64,000 bases of DNA from Effusibacillus lacus (GCF_002335525.1 NZ_BDUF01000004.1:41154-105153); one strand, 5' to 3'; counted from the first letter of the stretch, positions 7,909 through 17,382 are shown. The notes: generated by a model from the letters alone, not told the origin. Numbers and translations are program-made.

Positions 7909-9075
7909 TTGTCATCTATTCATTTACCTGTACGGATCGAATTTGGTTTGGACAGCAGCATAACCATAGGTAGTGAATTTCGTTCACTAAAGTGTAGCAA
8001 GGTGATGGTTGTGTCGGACAAAGGGGTAATCAACGCCGGATTGTTGGACAAGATTCTGAAAAGCTTGGCCGATGCGAAGGTGGAATCTGTGCTATACGAC
8101 AATGTCGTACCGGACCCCGATGTAAAATGTGTGGAACAAGCCAGGGATTTTTATATTTCAGAAAGGTGTGACGGTATTTTAGCCGTGGGGGGCGGAAGTT
8201 CGATCGATACGGCGAAAGCAGCCGGCGCCCTCATTACCAATTCCGAGCCAATCGTCAGTATGGGGGGGATGGGGAAAGTAAAAAATCCTCTCCCGCCATT
8301 AATTGCCATACCTACTACTTGTGGAACAGGATCAGAAGTAACGAATGTAACAGTGGTCACCGACGAATACCATTTTAAAGTTCCAATAATATCTCCCTAT
8401 TTAATTCCAAAAGTAGCGGTACTCGATCCAAATTTGCTCACGAGCTTGCCCCCGTCCCTGGTTGCAGCTACCGGGATGGATGCTTTGACACATGCAATCG
8501 AAGCGCTTACGAATAAACTTGAAAATTGGTACGCAGACATGTGTGCGATTAAAGCCATTGAGATGATCGGCAAGGCGATTAGACCTGCCGCTGCTGGCGG
8601 CAATGTTAAAGCCCTAAGTGAAATGCTGTATGCAAGTACACTTGCCGGGATTTCTTTTACGTTGTCCCGTTTGGGATTGGTACACGCGATGTCCCATCCC
8701 ATCAGCGGTTTTGCGGGTGTTCCGCATGGAGTTGCGAACGCAATTTTACTGCCTTATGTAATGAGTTTTAACCTTGTCGGAAATCCTGAAGGCTATGCTC
8801 TTGTTGCTAAAGCGTTAGGAATTGTCGGGCGCAGTGGAGTGCTTGAAACTGCAAAGGCTGGTGTCGAAGAAGTAATCGGCTTGAACCATCAGCTTGGTAT
8901 TCCGAAATCGTTCAAGGATGTTGGTGTGAAGGAAAATCTTTTTCCGCAGATGATCACAGATACGTTCAAGAGCGGAAATGTAGCCATTAACCCAAGACGG
9001 GTATCGGAAAAGGATGTTGAAATAATTTATCAAGCTTCTTTTGCCGGGGATTCCCCGCTTCTATTTATTGAGTGA
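7909..9075 (+). CDS. Iron-containing alcohol dehydrogenase
   Basis: 388 aa from TTG 7909, which has an AAAGGAG site 8 nt upstream. An in-frame ATG at 7834 with its own GAGGAG would add 25 unrelated residues; family alignment favours 7909. Visible are the NAD loop GGGSSIDTAKA and the metal ligands in DALTHAIEA and HAMSHPISGFAGVPHG. Group III alcohol dehydrogenases oxidise or reduce short alcohols, 4-hydroxybutyrate and similar substrates in the cytoplasm. Sitting between an acyl-CoA dehydrogenase and a CoA-transferase, it may convert a hydroxy-acid to its semialdehyde for one of the two aldehyde dehydrogenases. An operator-like dyad lies inside the first 80 bp. Confidence 0.9.
   Translation: MSSIHLPVRIEFGLDSSITIGSEFRSLKCSKVMVVSDKGVINAGLLDKILKSLADAKVESVLYDNVVPDPDVKCVEQARDFYISERCDGILAVGGGSSIDTAKAAGALITNSEPIVSMGGMGKVKNPLPPLIAIPTTCGTGSEVTNVTVVTDEYHFKVPIISPYLIPKVAVLDPNLLTSLPPSLVAATGMDALTHAIEALTNKLENWYADMCAIKAIEMIGKAIRPAAAGGNVKALSEMLYASTLAGISFTLSRLGLVHAMSHPISGFAGVPHGVANAILLPYVMSFNLVGNPEGYALVAKALGIVGRSGVLETAKAGVEEVIGLNHQLGIPKSFKDVGVKENLFPQMITDTFKSGNVAINPRRVSEKDVEIIYQASFAGDSPLLFIE
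7971..7989 (+). promoter_or_regulatory. Intragenic copy of the TAGTGAA-N5-TTCACTA dyad
   Basis: TAGTGAA, 5-nt spacer, TTCACTA repeats the core of the dyad at 4441-4465 with identical spacing, 62 bp inside the iron alcohol dehydrogenase gene. Known regulators can use roadblock or auxiliary operators at such positions. It also encodes an ordinary GSEFRSLK peptide, so chance cannot be excluded. Confidence 0.35.
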
Positions 9076-9088
9076 AAGGGGATCAGCA

Positions 9089-10027
9089 ATGGATAAAGTC
9101 TGTTCTATGAAAGAAGCAATCAGTCGATATGTTCACGATGGAAATCTCATCTATATTGGCGGTTGGCAGGGAAGTGTTCCCTACGCGGCAGCCCATGAGA
9201 TTATCAGGCAAGAAAAGAAAAATATGAAACTTATTGCGGGGGCAAGCTGCGAAGTTGGCGATCATCTGGTCGCTGCCGGTTGTATCAATGAGGTTTATAT
9301 CAGTTGGATCGGCAATGATGCAACGAAGGGAAGCCATGCAATTCGCAGGGCATGGCAGGAAGGAATTCCGCAAAAGCTTACGATCCACGACTTTAACAAT
9401 ATGGGGATAGTGGGGATGTTGCTGGGCGGTTATTATAACCTTCCGTTTGTTCCACTCATGGGAATGGTCGGTTCGGATATGATTGAGCACAATTCGATCA
9501 TTCGCTTTACGTATGATCCTTTTTCTCCTGATGAAAATATTGAAGTGCCTGTTGTGCCGTCCATACAACCCGATGTTGCAATCCTGCATGTGCAGCGAGC
9601 CGATGGAAACGGAAATTCGCATCGGTGGGGAGCGCTTTCGTTGGATCAACTGGCCGGCATGGCTGCTAAGAAAGTGATTATTACTTGTGAAGAACTGGTT
9701 ACTTCCGATTTGATTCGCAATGATCCGAACAGAACGATGATTCCCGGGATGAAAGTAGCGGCCGTTGTACATGAACCATGGGGAGCCCATCCGTCTCATA
9801 TGCCGGGTTTTTATGAAGCCGATTGGGATTATCGACTTAACGTTTCCGGAGAAGCATCAAAAAAATTTGATTCGCACGAGGCCTTTTTGACAGAGTGGGT
9901 TTATGAATTAGAAGATCGGAAAGCCTATCTTGAACATTATGTAAAACTTTTCGGCTACGAAAGACTTGAAAAATTACGGCTTAAAGAGCCGATTCTCAGT
10001 GCATCCGTAAATTATGGCTGGAGGTGA
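9089..10027 (+). CDS. CoA-transferase subunit A (glutaconate CoA-transferase-like, family I)
   Basis: 312 aa from ATG 9089 after AAAGGGGAT. It shows the family I alpha-subunit fold: the glycine-rich IYIGGWQGSVPYAAAHEII near residue 22 and a C-terminal helical extension, resembling GctA rather than the shorter AtoD. The subunit pairs with the next gene product to move CoA between acyl-CoA and a free acid in the cytoplasm. The genes are separated by only 5 bp, so they are translated together. Context (acyl-CoA dehydrogenase, ETF) suggests activation of the catabolic substrate as a CoA ester. Dicarboxylic, aromatic or branched acids are all possible. Confidence 0.88.
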   Translation: MDKVCSMKEAISRYVHDGNLIYIGGWQGSVPYAAAHEIIRQEKKNMKLIAGASCEVGDHLVAAGCINEVYISWIGNDATKGSHAIRRAWQEGIPQKLTIHDFNNMGIVGMLLGGYYNLPFVPLMGMVGSDMIEHNSIIRFTYDPFSPDENIEVPVVPSIQPDVAILHVQRADGNGNSHRWGALSLDQLAGMAAKKVIITCEELVTSDLIRNDPNRTMIPGMKVAAVVHEPWGAHPSHMPGFYEADWDYRLNVSGEASKKFDSHEAFLTEWVYELEDRKAYLEHYVKLFGYERLEKLRLKEPILSASVNYGWR

Positions 10028-10032
10028 GTGTT

Positions 10033-10815
10033 ATGATTACAAAAAGCATGCATGCTTTTTCGTTAAATGAATTGATGTGTGTTACGGCTTCACGGGAACT
10101 TAAAAACGGTGAAATCGTGTTTGCCGGATATGGTTTACCGTTGGTCGCTACTTATCTTGCCCAATGCACCCACGCGCCGCAACTCGTCTTTATTACTGAG
10201 ACCGGGAACGTCAGGCTAACTCCGCCGTCCTCCTTGCCCCGATCTGTCGACGACATTGCCTTAAGCGCCTATTCCGACATGGCTACAGGTCTTCCTGAAG
10301 TGACCGCGATGTTGGTTCGCGGAGAAATTGATGTGGGATTTTTAGGAGGAGCCCAAGTCGACCGGTTCGGTAATTTAAATTCGACCTGTATCGGACCGTA
10401 TACCAACCCAAAAGCTAGATTAATGGGAAGCGGTGGCGCCAATGACATCGCTACGTTTGCGAAACGAACGATTTTGATTTTAAACCAGGATAGACCTGAA
10501 CGTTTTGTGGAGCGTGTCGACTATATGACATCGCCAGGTTATTTATCCGGCGCGGGCGAGAGAGAAAAAGCAGGATTTATGGAAAATACCGGACCCTCTT
10601 GTGTGGTAACAAACAAAGGGGTTTATCGATTCGATAAACATACAAAGGAAATGTATTTGGCATCGTATCACCCGGGAGTCAGCATCAAGGAAATCAAAGA
10701 GTTGGTTTCGTGGGATTTGAAGATCGCTGATGATGTTCATGAAACTCCTAGTCCGACAGAGGAAGAATTGCATTTATTGCGTGAAAAAATCGATCCTAAC
10801 AGATTTTACATTTAA
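10033..10815 (+). CDS. CoA-transferase subunit B (glutaconate CoA-transferase-like)
   Basis: 260 aa. ATG 10033 follows GGAGGTGA with 5-nt spacing; an in-frame GTG three codons earlier is less well placed. The catalytic glutamate that forms the glutamyl-CoA thioester should be the E of FITETG near residue 56, as in GctB. GFLGGAQVDRFGNLNS and GSGGANDIAT are further beta-subunit signatures. With subunit A it forms the active heteromer. The start of etfB follows 25 bp beyond the stop, keeping CoA activation and electron transfer in one transcript. Confidence 0.88.
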   Translation: MITKSMHAFSLNELMCVTASRELKNGEIVFAGYGLPLVATYLAQCTHAPQLVFITETGNVRLTPPSSLPRSVDDIALSAYSDMATGLPEVTAMLVRGEIDVGFLGGAQVDRFGNLNSTCIGPYTNPKARLMGSGGANDIATFAKRTILILNQDRPERFVERVDYMTSPGYLSGAGEREKAGFMENTGPSCVVTNKGVYRFDKHTKEMYLASYHPGVSIKEIKELVSWDLKIADDVHETPSPTEEELHLLREKIDPNRFYI

Positions 10816-10840
10816 TATGGAATGGTTCAGGGGGAACAAT

Positions 10841-11608
10841 ATGAACATTTTGGTTTTGCTTAAAGAAACTTTTGATACTGCGGAAAAAATAGTGATTCAT
10901 AACGGGAAAATCACTGTGGATGATGTGAAATTTATCATCAATCCTTATGATGAATATGCGGTGGAAGAGGCAATCAAGCTGAAAGAAACCCATGGAGGAG
11001 AAGTGACGGTCATTACAGTCGGTCCTGCACGTGCCGAGAACGCATTGCGTACAGCTCTTGCAATGGGGGCGGATAAAGCGATTCTCGTTGACGACGAGTC
11101 GTTGTTTGGCGATGAATATACGATTTCCATGGTACTGGCTGCCGTTGCGAAAAAAGAGAAATACGACATGATTCTGGCAGGGTATATGGCGGTTGATGAT
11201 GGAGCAGCTCAGGTTGGACCTCGTTTGGCGGAACTGTTGGATATTCCGCACATATCGACGATTACTAAGTTGGAGGTAGAGGAAGACAGAGTGATAGTTG
11301 AAAAAGACGTTGAAGGGAATACGGAGATTATTGAAGCTTCACTGCCTATATTATTGACAGCACAGCAGGGATTAAACGAACCGCGTTATCCGTCTCTTCC
11401 AGGAATTATGAAAGCCAAGAAGAAGCCCTTGATCCGTTTGACAGCGGCCGATCTAAATGTAAGACCTGAAGAAATGACAGCGAAAACCGAAGTGCTGGAT
11501 CAATATTTGCCGGCTCAAAAAAAAGCCAGAAAGATTCTAACTGGCGAGTTGATCAGTCAGGTAAGAGAATTGGTTGAACTGCTTCGCAATGAAACAAAGG
11601 TAGTTTAA
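10841..11608 (+). CDS. etfB: Electron transfer flavoprotein subunit beta
   Basis: 255 aa from ATG 10841, preceded by CAGGGGGAAC. The sequence starts MNILVLLKETFDTAEK and carries the AMP-site and signature region VGPRLAELLDIPHIST near residue 127, which is typical of EtfB. With EtfA it binds FAD and AMP and carries electrons from the acyl-CoA dehydrogenase to ETF:quinone oxidoreductase, which is not encoded here. EtfA follows after 25 bp. An ordinary bifurcating or non-bifurcating role cannot be told from this sequence alone; the linked partner is a simple acyl-CoA dehydrogenase. Confidence 0.93.
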   Translation: MNILVLLKETFDTAEKIVIHNGKITVDDVKFIINPYDEYAVEEAIKLKETHGGEVTVITVGPARAENALRTALAMGADKAILVDDESLFGDEYTISMVLAAVAKKEKYDMILAGYMAVDDGAAQVGPRLAELLDIPHISTITKLEVEEDRVIVEKDVEGNTEIIEASLPILLTAQQGLNEPRYPSLPGIMKAKKKPLIRLTAADLNVRPEEMTAKTEVLDQYLPAQKKARKILTGELISQVRELVELLRNETKVV

Positions 11609-11633
11609 TCAAAAAGTAATAGAGGTGGCATGG

Positions 11634-12611
11634 ATGAGCAAAAATGTATTGGTTTTAGCGGAAGTCCGCAGTGGAAATTTGCGAAATGTCTCTTTGGAAG
11701 CGTTAAGCGCAGCGAAGCAAGTAGCTAATGGCGGGAAAGTGATTGCAGCACTGTTTGGCAGTGATATGGATTCCTTTGTTACTCCTTTGGCTCATTATGG
11801 AGCGGATCAAATCTACCTGATTCGCAATAAACAGTTGGATATCTATACGACAGATGCCTATACTCAAGCATTTACACAGGTTATCCAAGAAGTGAAACCT
11901 GATGCAATTTTTCTTGGACATACCGCAATAGGCAAAGATCTTGCTCCGAGAGTCGCTGCCAGACTTCAATTGGGGTTAATTTCCGACTGCACCGGCTTGG
12001 AAGTGAATGGGGATGAGGTGATTTTTACTCGTCCTATTTATGCGGGGAAGGCATTCCAGAAAAAGAAAATATCGGCGGGGACTATTTTCGCCACAATTCG
12101 TCCCAATAACATTCCGATCGGTGATCCCAACCCAAACGGTATCGCCAGTACGGTATCTTTTGAAGCAGAGATTAAAGATATTCGTACAGTCGTAAAGGAA
12201 GTGGTTCGTAAAGCATCTGAAAGCATCGATTTGAGCGAAGCTAAAATTATTGTTTCCGGAGGCCGGGGAGTAAAAAGCGCGGACGGTTTCAAGTCATTAT
12301 ACGAGTTGGCTGAAGTTCTCGGGGCTGCGGTAGGGGCTTCCCGCGGAGCATGCGATGCCGGATATTGCGATTACTCCTTGCAAATCGGTCAAACAGGCAA
12401 GGTGGTTACACCGGATTTGTATATCGCCTGTGGAATTTCCGGGGCCATTCAACATTTGGCAGGGATGTCCAACTCAAAAATTATCGTGGCCATCAACAAG
12501 GATCCCGAAGCTCCGATTTTTCAAGTCGCCGACTTTGGAATTGTAGGTGATCTGTTTGAAGTAGTACCTCTATTGACGGAACAATTCAAGAAAGTTTTGG
12601 TGGAAGCATAG
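11634..12611 (+). CDS. etfA: Electron transfer flavoprotein subunit alpha
   Basis: 325 aa. ATG 11634 follows AGAGGTGG; the in-frame GTG at 11625 lies within that ribosome site and is unlikely. The C-terminal FAD-binding domain is complete: GGRGVKS near residue 205, GASRGACDAGYC, QIGQTGKVVTPDLYIACGIS and AINKDPEAPIFQVADFGIVGD. It partners EtfB in taking electrons from the acyl-CoA dehydrogenase encoded upstream. A hairpin without a T-tract (CTCGCC/GGCGAG, 12617-12633) follows and may only attenuate transcription into the second aldehyde dehydrogenase. Confidence 0.94.
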   Translation: MSKNVLVLAEVRSGNLRNVSLEALSAAKQVANGGKVIAALFGSDMDSFVTPLAHYGADQIYLIRNKQLDIYTTDAYTQAFTQVIQEVKPDAIFLGHTAIGKDLAPRVAARLQLGLISDCTGLEVNGDEVIFTRPIYAGKAFQKKKISAGTIFATIRPNNIPIGDPNPNGIASTVSFEAEIKDIRTVVKEVVRKASESIDLSEAKIIVSGGRGVKSADGFKSLYELAEVLGAAVGASRGACDAGYCDYSLQIGQTGKVVTPDLYIACGISGAIQHLAGMSNSKIIVAINKDPEAPIFQVADFGIVGDLFEVVPLLTEQFKKVLVEA

Positions 12612-12697
12612 AATTTCTCGCCTTCATGGCGAGGGATCCTGGTATGAGTGGTCTGCGATAGAGTAGAGCCAAAGTGGAGAACGGGATAAGGAGGGGC

Positions 12698-14170
12698 ATG
12701 AACGTGACAGTACAAACGACAGTGAACACATACTTCAATTACATCAACGGGGAATGGACACCGTCCTCAACGGGTAATGTTGATGCAAGCGTTAATCCGG
12801 CGAATAAAAATGAAATCGTGGGATATGTTCAAAGATCGAGTAAAGAGGATTTGGATAAGGCAGTGGCTGCCGCAAAAAAAGCACAAGTACAGTGGCGAAA
12901 GCTGTCCGGTCCCGCAAGAGGGGAATATCTGTATAAGATAGCCAATGCAATGGAAAAGCGAATTGATGAAATTGCCGAGACAATGACAAGAGAAATGGGA
13001 AAAACTTTGCCGGAAGCGAAGGGAGAAACGGCAAGAGGCATTGCGATTCTCCGTTATTATGCAGGTGAAGGGATGCGCAAGATTGGGGAGGTAATTCCTT
13101 CTTCCGACAGTGAAGCATTGATGTTTACAACCCGAGTGCCTCTTGGTGTGGTGGGTGTGATTACACCGTGGAACTTCCCTGTGGCGATTCCAATTTGGAA
13201 AATGGCACCCGCTCTTGTCTACGGAAATACCGTGGTTCTTAAACCTGCACAGGAAACAGCCGTAACTGCCGCTAAAATCATAGAATGTATGGATGAAGCA
13301 GGATTGCCTGCAGGTGTTGTAAACATGGTTACAGGTAGCGGCTCAGTAATAGGGCAGGGAATCATCGATCACCCGGACGTCAATGGCATCACATTTACAG
13401 GTTCTAACCAGGTAGGGAAAATGGTCGGTCAGGGGGCTCTTGCCCGCGGAGCGAAATATCAGCTTGAAATGGGCGGTAAAAACCCAGTCATCGTACTCGA
13501 AGATGCTGACCTTGAATTGGCAGTCGATGCGACAATCAGCGGCGGACTCCGTTCCACCGGCCAAAAATGCACCTGCACCAGCCGTGTGTTTGTACAAAGG
13601 GGAGTATATGATCAATTCAAAGAAAAGTTGTTGGCTAAAATCAAGCAATTAAAAATTGGAAACGGACTCGACGGCGACACCTGGATGGGGCCTTGTGCCA
13701 GTGAAAGCCAACTCAATACGGTTCTCTACTATATTGAAAAAGGGATTGAAGAGGGAGCCACTCTTCTCTACGGCGGCGGACGGCCTGAAGGAGGTGAGTT
13801 TCAGAACGGTTTCTATGTTCAACCTACCGTATTTGAAAATGTTTCGCCGAAAATGACGATTGCTCAAGAAGAGATCTTTGGTCCCGTTCTTGCGTTGATG
13901 AAAGTCGACACAGTCGAGGAAGCGATTGCCTTGGCCAACGACGTTCAATTTGGGCTAAGTGCCTCGATCTTCACCAAAGACATCAGCAGCATGCTGTCTT
14001 TCATCAATGAAATCGAAGCCGGACTTGTTCGTATAAACGCAGAGAGTGCCGGCGTGGAACTGCAGGCTCCGTTTGGCGGCATGAAGCAATCCAGCTCCCA
14101 TTCCCGCGAACAGGGTCAGGCAGCAATTGAATTCTTTACTTCGATTAAAACGGTGTTTGTAAAGGCATAG
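12698..14170 (+). CDS. NAD(P)-dependent aldehyde dehydrogenase, ketoglutarate-semialdehyde type (copy 2)
   Basis: 490 aa; ATG 12698 follows AAGGAGGGGC. The active site is intact with C291 ([10 protein letters not shown]) and E257 (LEMGGKNP). It is a close paralogue of copy 1 at 914-2380 with the same downstream reading length, so the two coding regions align with a constant offset of 11790 bp. Positions 13201-13482 differ from copy 1 at only about six bases, whereas flanking stretches differ at many silent sites. The copy probably handles the semialdehyde generated by the CoA/alcohol dehydrogenase branch. Whether both copies share a substrate is open. Confidence 0.9.
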   Translation: MNVTVQTTVNTYFNYINGEWTPSSTGNVDASVNPANKNEIVGYVQRSSKEDLDKAVAAAKKAQVQWRKLSGPARGEYLYKIANAMEKRIDEIAETMTREMGKTLPEAKGETARGIAILRYYAGEGMRKIGEVIPSSDSEALMFTTRVPLGVVGVITPWNFPVAIPIWKMAPALVYGNTVVLKPAQETAVTAAKIIECMDEAGLPAGVVNMVTGSGSVIGQGIIDHPDVNGITFTGSNQVGKMVGQGALARGAKYQLEMGGKNPVIVLEDADLELAVDATISGGLRSTGQKCTCTSRVFVQRGVYDQFKEKLLAKIKQLKIGNGLDGDTWMGPCASESQLNTVLYYIEKGIEEGATLLYGGGRPEGGEFQNGFYVQPTVFENVSPKMTIAQEEIFGPVLALMKVDTVEEAIALANDVQFGLSASIFTKDISSMLSFINEIEAGLVRINAESAGVELQAPFGGMKQSSSHSREQGQAAIEFFTSIKTVFVKA

Positions 14171-14209
14171 TTAGACTATGTCAAAAATGTGAAAACAGGA
14201 GGTCAGGGT

Positions 14210-15508
14210 ATGTCTAAAAACCAACAAAGAAGAGCATTAGTTGCAAGTCTCATTGGAAACTCGATTGAATGGTTCGACTATTTCCTGTATGGTACGGCAG
14301 CATCTCTTGTGTTTGGGAAGCTTTTTTTCCCCAAATCCGACCCAACGGTTGGTCTGCTACTGTCGTATTTAACGTTTGCAATCCCGTTCTTCATTCGCCC
14401 GCTTGGAGGAATCATTTTTAGTCATATCGGGGATAAGATTGGACGGAAGAAAACGCTGGTACTTACTCTGATGCTGATGGGCGGATCGACTGTTTTGATC
14501 GGCCTGTTGCCAACGTATGAATCTTGGGGACTGGCAGCACCTGTTCTCTTAATTACTTTGCGTGTGATTCAAGGACTTGGAATTGGCGGTGAGTGGGGGG
14601 GCGCCTTGCTCCTTGCCGTTGAGAACTCTGACAAGAAAAAACGTGGATTATTTGGTTCTGTTCCACAAATGGGAGTCCCCATTGGAATGCTCATGGGAAC
14701 GGCTGCGATGTCCATTATGACAGCGGTTACAGATGATAAAGAGTTTCTTTCATGGGGATGGCGGGTGCCGTTTGTTCTTAGCATGATCCTGGTTGTCATC
14801 GGACTTTGGATTCGTGGAGGAATTGATGAAAGCCCTGTATTTGAAGAAACCAAGCAAAAAGGGGAAATTTCCAAACTTCCGATTGCCGATACCTTTAAGT
14901 ATCACTGGAAAGAAGTGTTGTTGGCAACTGGTATGAAAGTGGTAGAAACTGCACCTTTTTATATCTTAACTACCTTTGTAATCACTTATGCCACAGGCAA
15001 TCTGAAACTTGACAAAACAGGTGTTTTAAACGCAGTTACGATCGCAAGTTTGGTTACAACCATATTGATTCCGCTTATGGGACGTTGGGCAGATAAGCAC
15101 GGCAGAAAGCCGATGTATATATGGGGGACACTCTTCATGCTTCTCTTTGTCTTCCCATACTTTTGGCTCTTAAACCTGGGGACGATTTTTTCTGTTACAG
15201 TTGCAACTATCATCGGTCTTGGAGTTATCTGGGCTCCGATAACTGCCGTTTTGGGAACCTTGTATTCAGAAATCTTTTCGACAAACGTCCGTTACACAGG
15301 CGTGACTGTCGGTTACCAGTTGGGAGCAGCCCTCGCTGGCGGTACAGCGCCTCTTATAGCAACTTATCTGTTGAAACAATATAATACGTGGGTAGCTGTT
15401 GCAATCTATCTTGCCATCACTTGTTTGATTTCGCTGTTCTCCATTCTCCTTGTAAAGGAAACCAAGCATGTGGAATTAACCAATGTGGGCAAAAATTTAG
15501 GGGTATAA
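14210..15508 (+). CDS. MFS transporter, metabolite:H+ symporter (MHS) family
   Basis: 432 aa, about 12 membrane helices. ATG 14210 follows AGGAGGTCAGG. The N-terminus (GNSIEWFDYFLYGTAASLVFG), the loop GDKIGRKKTL and GLGIGGEWGGALLL are hallmarks of the ShiA/KgtP/ProP-like MHS group, which imports organic acids such as 2-oxoglutarate, shikimate, citrate or betaine with protons. Its place at the end of the catabolic operon makes it the probable importer of the acid substrate. A clear terminator follows, ending the transcript that starts with the second aldehyde dehydrogenase or earlier. Confidence 0.9.
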   Translation: MSKNQQRRALVASLIGNSIEWFDYFLYGTAASLVFGKLFFPKSDPTVGLLLSYLTFAIPFFIRPLGGIIFSHIGDKIGRKKTLVLTLMLMGGSTVLIGLLPTYESWGLAAPVLLITLRVIQGLGIGGEWGGALLLAVENSDKKKRGLFGSVPQMGVPIGMLMGTAAMSIMTAVTDDKEFLSWGWRVPFVLSMILVVIGLWIRGGIDESPVFEETKQKGEISKLPIADTFKYHWKEVLLATGMKVVETAPFYILTTFVITYATGNLKLDKTGVLNAVTIASLVTTILIPLMGRWADKHGRKPMYIWGTLFMLLFVFPYFWLLNLGTIFSVTVATIIGLGVIWAPITAVLGTLYSEIFSTNVRYTGVTVGYQLGAALAGGTAPLIATYLLKQYNTWVAVAIYLAITCLISLFSILLVKETKHVELTNVGKNLGV

Positions 15509-15521
15509 ACAAAACAACAAG

Positions 15522-15552
15522 AAAGAGGCTGCGATTGCGCGCCTCTTTTCTT
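15522..15552 (+). terminator. Rho-independent terminator after MHS permease
   Basis: AAAGAGGC and GCCTCTTT pair around an 11-nt loop, followed by TCTT. It closes the large + strand catabolic operon. The next gene begins within 30 bp, so that gene may depend on read-through or a promoter hidden in the hairpin region. Confidence 0.7.
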
Positions 15553-15575
15553 ATCAACAAATGGGGTGTTTCAAC

Positions 15576-16565
15576 GTGTTATTGTTATCCGAGAAAGAGA
15601 TTCGCAACCTATATTCTATGAAAGAGTGTATCGGAGATATTGAACAGGCATTTCGCTATTATACGGAAGGAAAAACAGTGACCCCCGTAAGAACCGCTCT
15701 TACAGAAAAAAAGTTGGAGGCGGCCACACTATATATGCCATCCTATGTGGAGGCCGCCAAGCACATGGGAATCAAAATCGTAAGTGTGGTTCCACACAAC
15801 AGGGAGATGGGGAAACCTACAGTGCAAGGCGTTACGCTTCTGACGGACGCAGCAACAGGCGAACATGTAGCCATGCTAAACGCTACTTATTTGACTGTCC
15901 TTCGAACGGGAGCATCCAGTGGAGTTGCAACCAAGTATTTGGCAAGGACTGATTCGAAAATTTGTGCCGTATTGGGGTGTGGAGCCCAGGCATTCGGACA
16001 AGTCCAAGCGGTAATGGAAGTGCGGGAGCTAAAACAGCTTCTATTATACAACCGAAATAGAGCCAAGGCAGAAGACCTTAAGAAGAGGATTCTGGAACTG
16101 TACCCGGATTGGCGGGGGGATATCGTTATTTGCGATCAGCCCGATAAAGCAGTTCAAGCTTCGGATATCGTAATTTGTTCCACCAGAGCCACCAGTCCCA
16201 TTTTTGATGGTGATTCCCTAAGCCCTGGAACCCATATAAACGCAATTGGTTCTTTTTTGCCTCACATGCAGGAAATCGACCTGACAACGCTTCGAAGAAG
16301 CTCAAAGATTGTGGCTGACACATTGGAGGGTGTCCTTCATGAGGCAGGCGATTTTTTGATTCCAATGGAAAAAGGGGAGTGGAGCCACGACGAAATCTAT
16401 GCAGAACTGGGTGAAATCGTAACAGGAAGGAAGAGCGGCCGACAAACAGATAAGGAAATTACACTGTTTAAATCTGTTGGGGTCGCCTTCCTGGATCTGG
16501 TCGTGGCAAAAGCGGTCTATGACAAGGCTAGAGAATTTGGTGCCGGAACAGTGGTTGAATTTTAA
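15576..16565 (+). CDS. Ornithine cyclodeaminase/mu-crystallin family dehydrogenase
   Basis: 329 aa from GTG 15576, preceded by GGGGTG; an in-frame ATG at 15561 has no ribosome site. The NAD(P) Rossmann motif is VLGCGAQAFGQVQAV near residue 132, and the VRTGASSGVATKYLA and INAIGSF stretches fit the family. Members include ornithine cyclodeaminase, alanine dehydrogenases of the archaeal type, pyrroline-2-carboxylate reductase and ectoine-pathway enzymes, so the substrate is unassigned. It is convergent with the following gene with only 7 bp between stops and no terminator visible there. Confidence 0.8.
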   Translation: MLLLSEKEIRNLYSMKECIGDIEQAFRYYTEGKTVTPVRTALTEKKLEAATLYMPSYVEAAKHMGIKIVSVVPHNREMGKPTVQGVTLLTDAATGEHVAMLNATYLTVLRTGASSGVATKYLARTDSKICAVLGCGAQAFGQVQAVMEVRELKQLLLYNRNRAKAEDLKKRILELYPDWRGDIVICDQPDKAVQASDIVICSTRATSPIFDGDSLSPGTHINAIGSFLPHMQEIDLTTLRRSSKIVADTLEGVLHEAGDFLIPMEKGEWSHDEIYAELGEIVTGRKSGRQTDKEITLFKSVGVAFLDLVVAKAVYDKAREFGAGTVVEF

Positions 16566-16572
16566 TGAGTGG

Positions 16573-17382
16573 TTAGAAGCGGTAGAAGCTCCCCAATACT
16601 TTGTAAGTTTGCTTATCCTGGTTATTATCAAAGGCTACCAAGAAAGGCTTCTCTCCTTTTGTTTGAAGCATCTTTGATACGATGCCGGTTCCGAGAGAAC
16701 TACAGAACAGCAAATCGCAGCCCTGTAAGTGTAAGGCGTGGCACATCGCGTTTAGGTTCTGGTCAAAATATGTGTTACCCGATTCAAGGCCGAACCATTT
16801 TTTCCAATGAGACACGGTTTGATCCAGATCATGGACAGCGTAAGCGATATGTGACATTCGTAAGTCTCCGACGGGATGTGCCGCGATCATTTTTCTTGTG
16901 ATTAAATCCGATTCTCTTTCCTGGTCACTTTGGTTCCATTGAATCAGAAATGGAAGCTCCGGACCGGCAAAGTCCGTATCCAGAAACAGAAGTTGCCACT
17001 CGATTACGGTATCGTCTTGTCTCTTACGGTTACCTTTGAAGGGACCCGAAACAGTCAGTCCAAGTTCCTGCAGGCTGAAAGCGGCCTGGTTTATGTTGTC
17101 GGTCCGTAAAGCGATTTGCCCAAAACCTTCCCGATTGGGCAGATCCTTCAGCAGTTGACCGATTAGCTTGTAATCAACGGAAGCCTTTTCAGCAAAGGTA
17201 CGGTTCTCGATCCCCAGAAACTCTATGTAACTTAGCCCAAAATAACACAGACTGTTGTAGGTACCCCAACTCTCATGGCGCCCGCCCTCCACTGCATGGA
17301 AACCGTATCCCTGCATAGTACGGACCGCTTCCAGCGGATGGCAGTTAATGAAATGTACCAAATGGTCAAACTTCAGATTCAT
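16573..17382 (-). CDS. VOC-superfamily (glyoxalase-like) protein
   Basis: 269 aa, start preceded by AAGGAGGAAG. The N-terminus MNLKFDHLVHF with the first metal-type histidine, and a second half-domain beginning MSHIAYAVHDLDQTVSHWKKWFGL, indicate two VOC modules as in the Glyoxalase_3 group. VOC proteins bind a divalent metal and act as isomerases, dioxygenases or resistance proteins. No pathway link is evident; the upstream minus-strand neighbour is a metallo-beta-lactamase-fold hydrolase 143 bp away, with nothing recognisable in that gap. Function unassigned. Confidence 0.75.
   Translation of the reverse strand: MNLKFDHLVHFINCHPLEAVRTMQGYGFHAVEGGRHESWGTYNSLCYFGLSYIEFLGIENRTFAEKASVDYKLIGQLLKDLPNREGFGQIALRTDNINQAAFSLQELGLTVSGPFKGNRKRQDDTVIEWQLLFLDTDFAGPELPFLIQWNQSDQERESDLITRKMIAAHPVGDLRMSHIAYAVHDLDQTVSHWKKWFGLESGNTYFDQNLNAMCHALHLQGCDLLFCSSLGTGIVSKMLQTKGEKPFLVAFDNNQDKQTYKVLGSFYRF

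Noticed and set aside
12617..12633. Full terminator between etfA and the second ALDH
   Set aside because: The 6-bp hairpin has no T-tract and the gene order suggests one operon; kept only as a note in the etfA entry.
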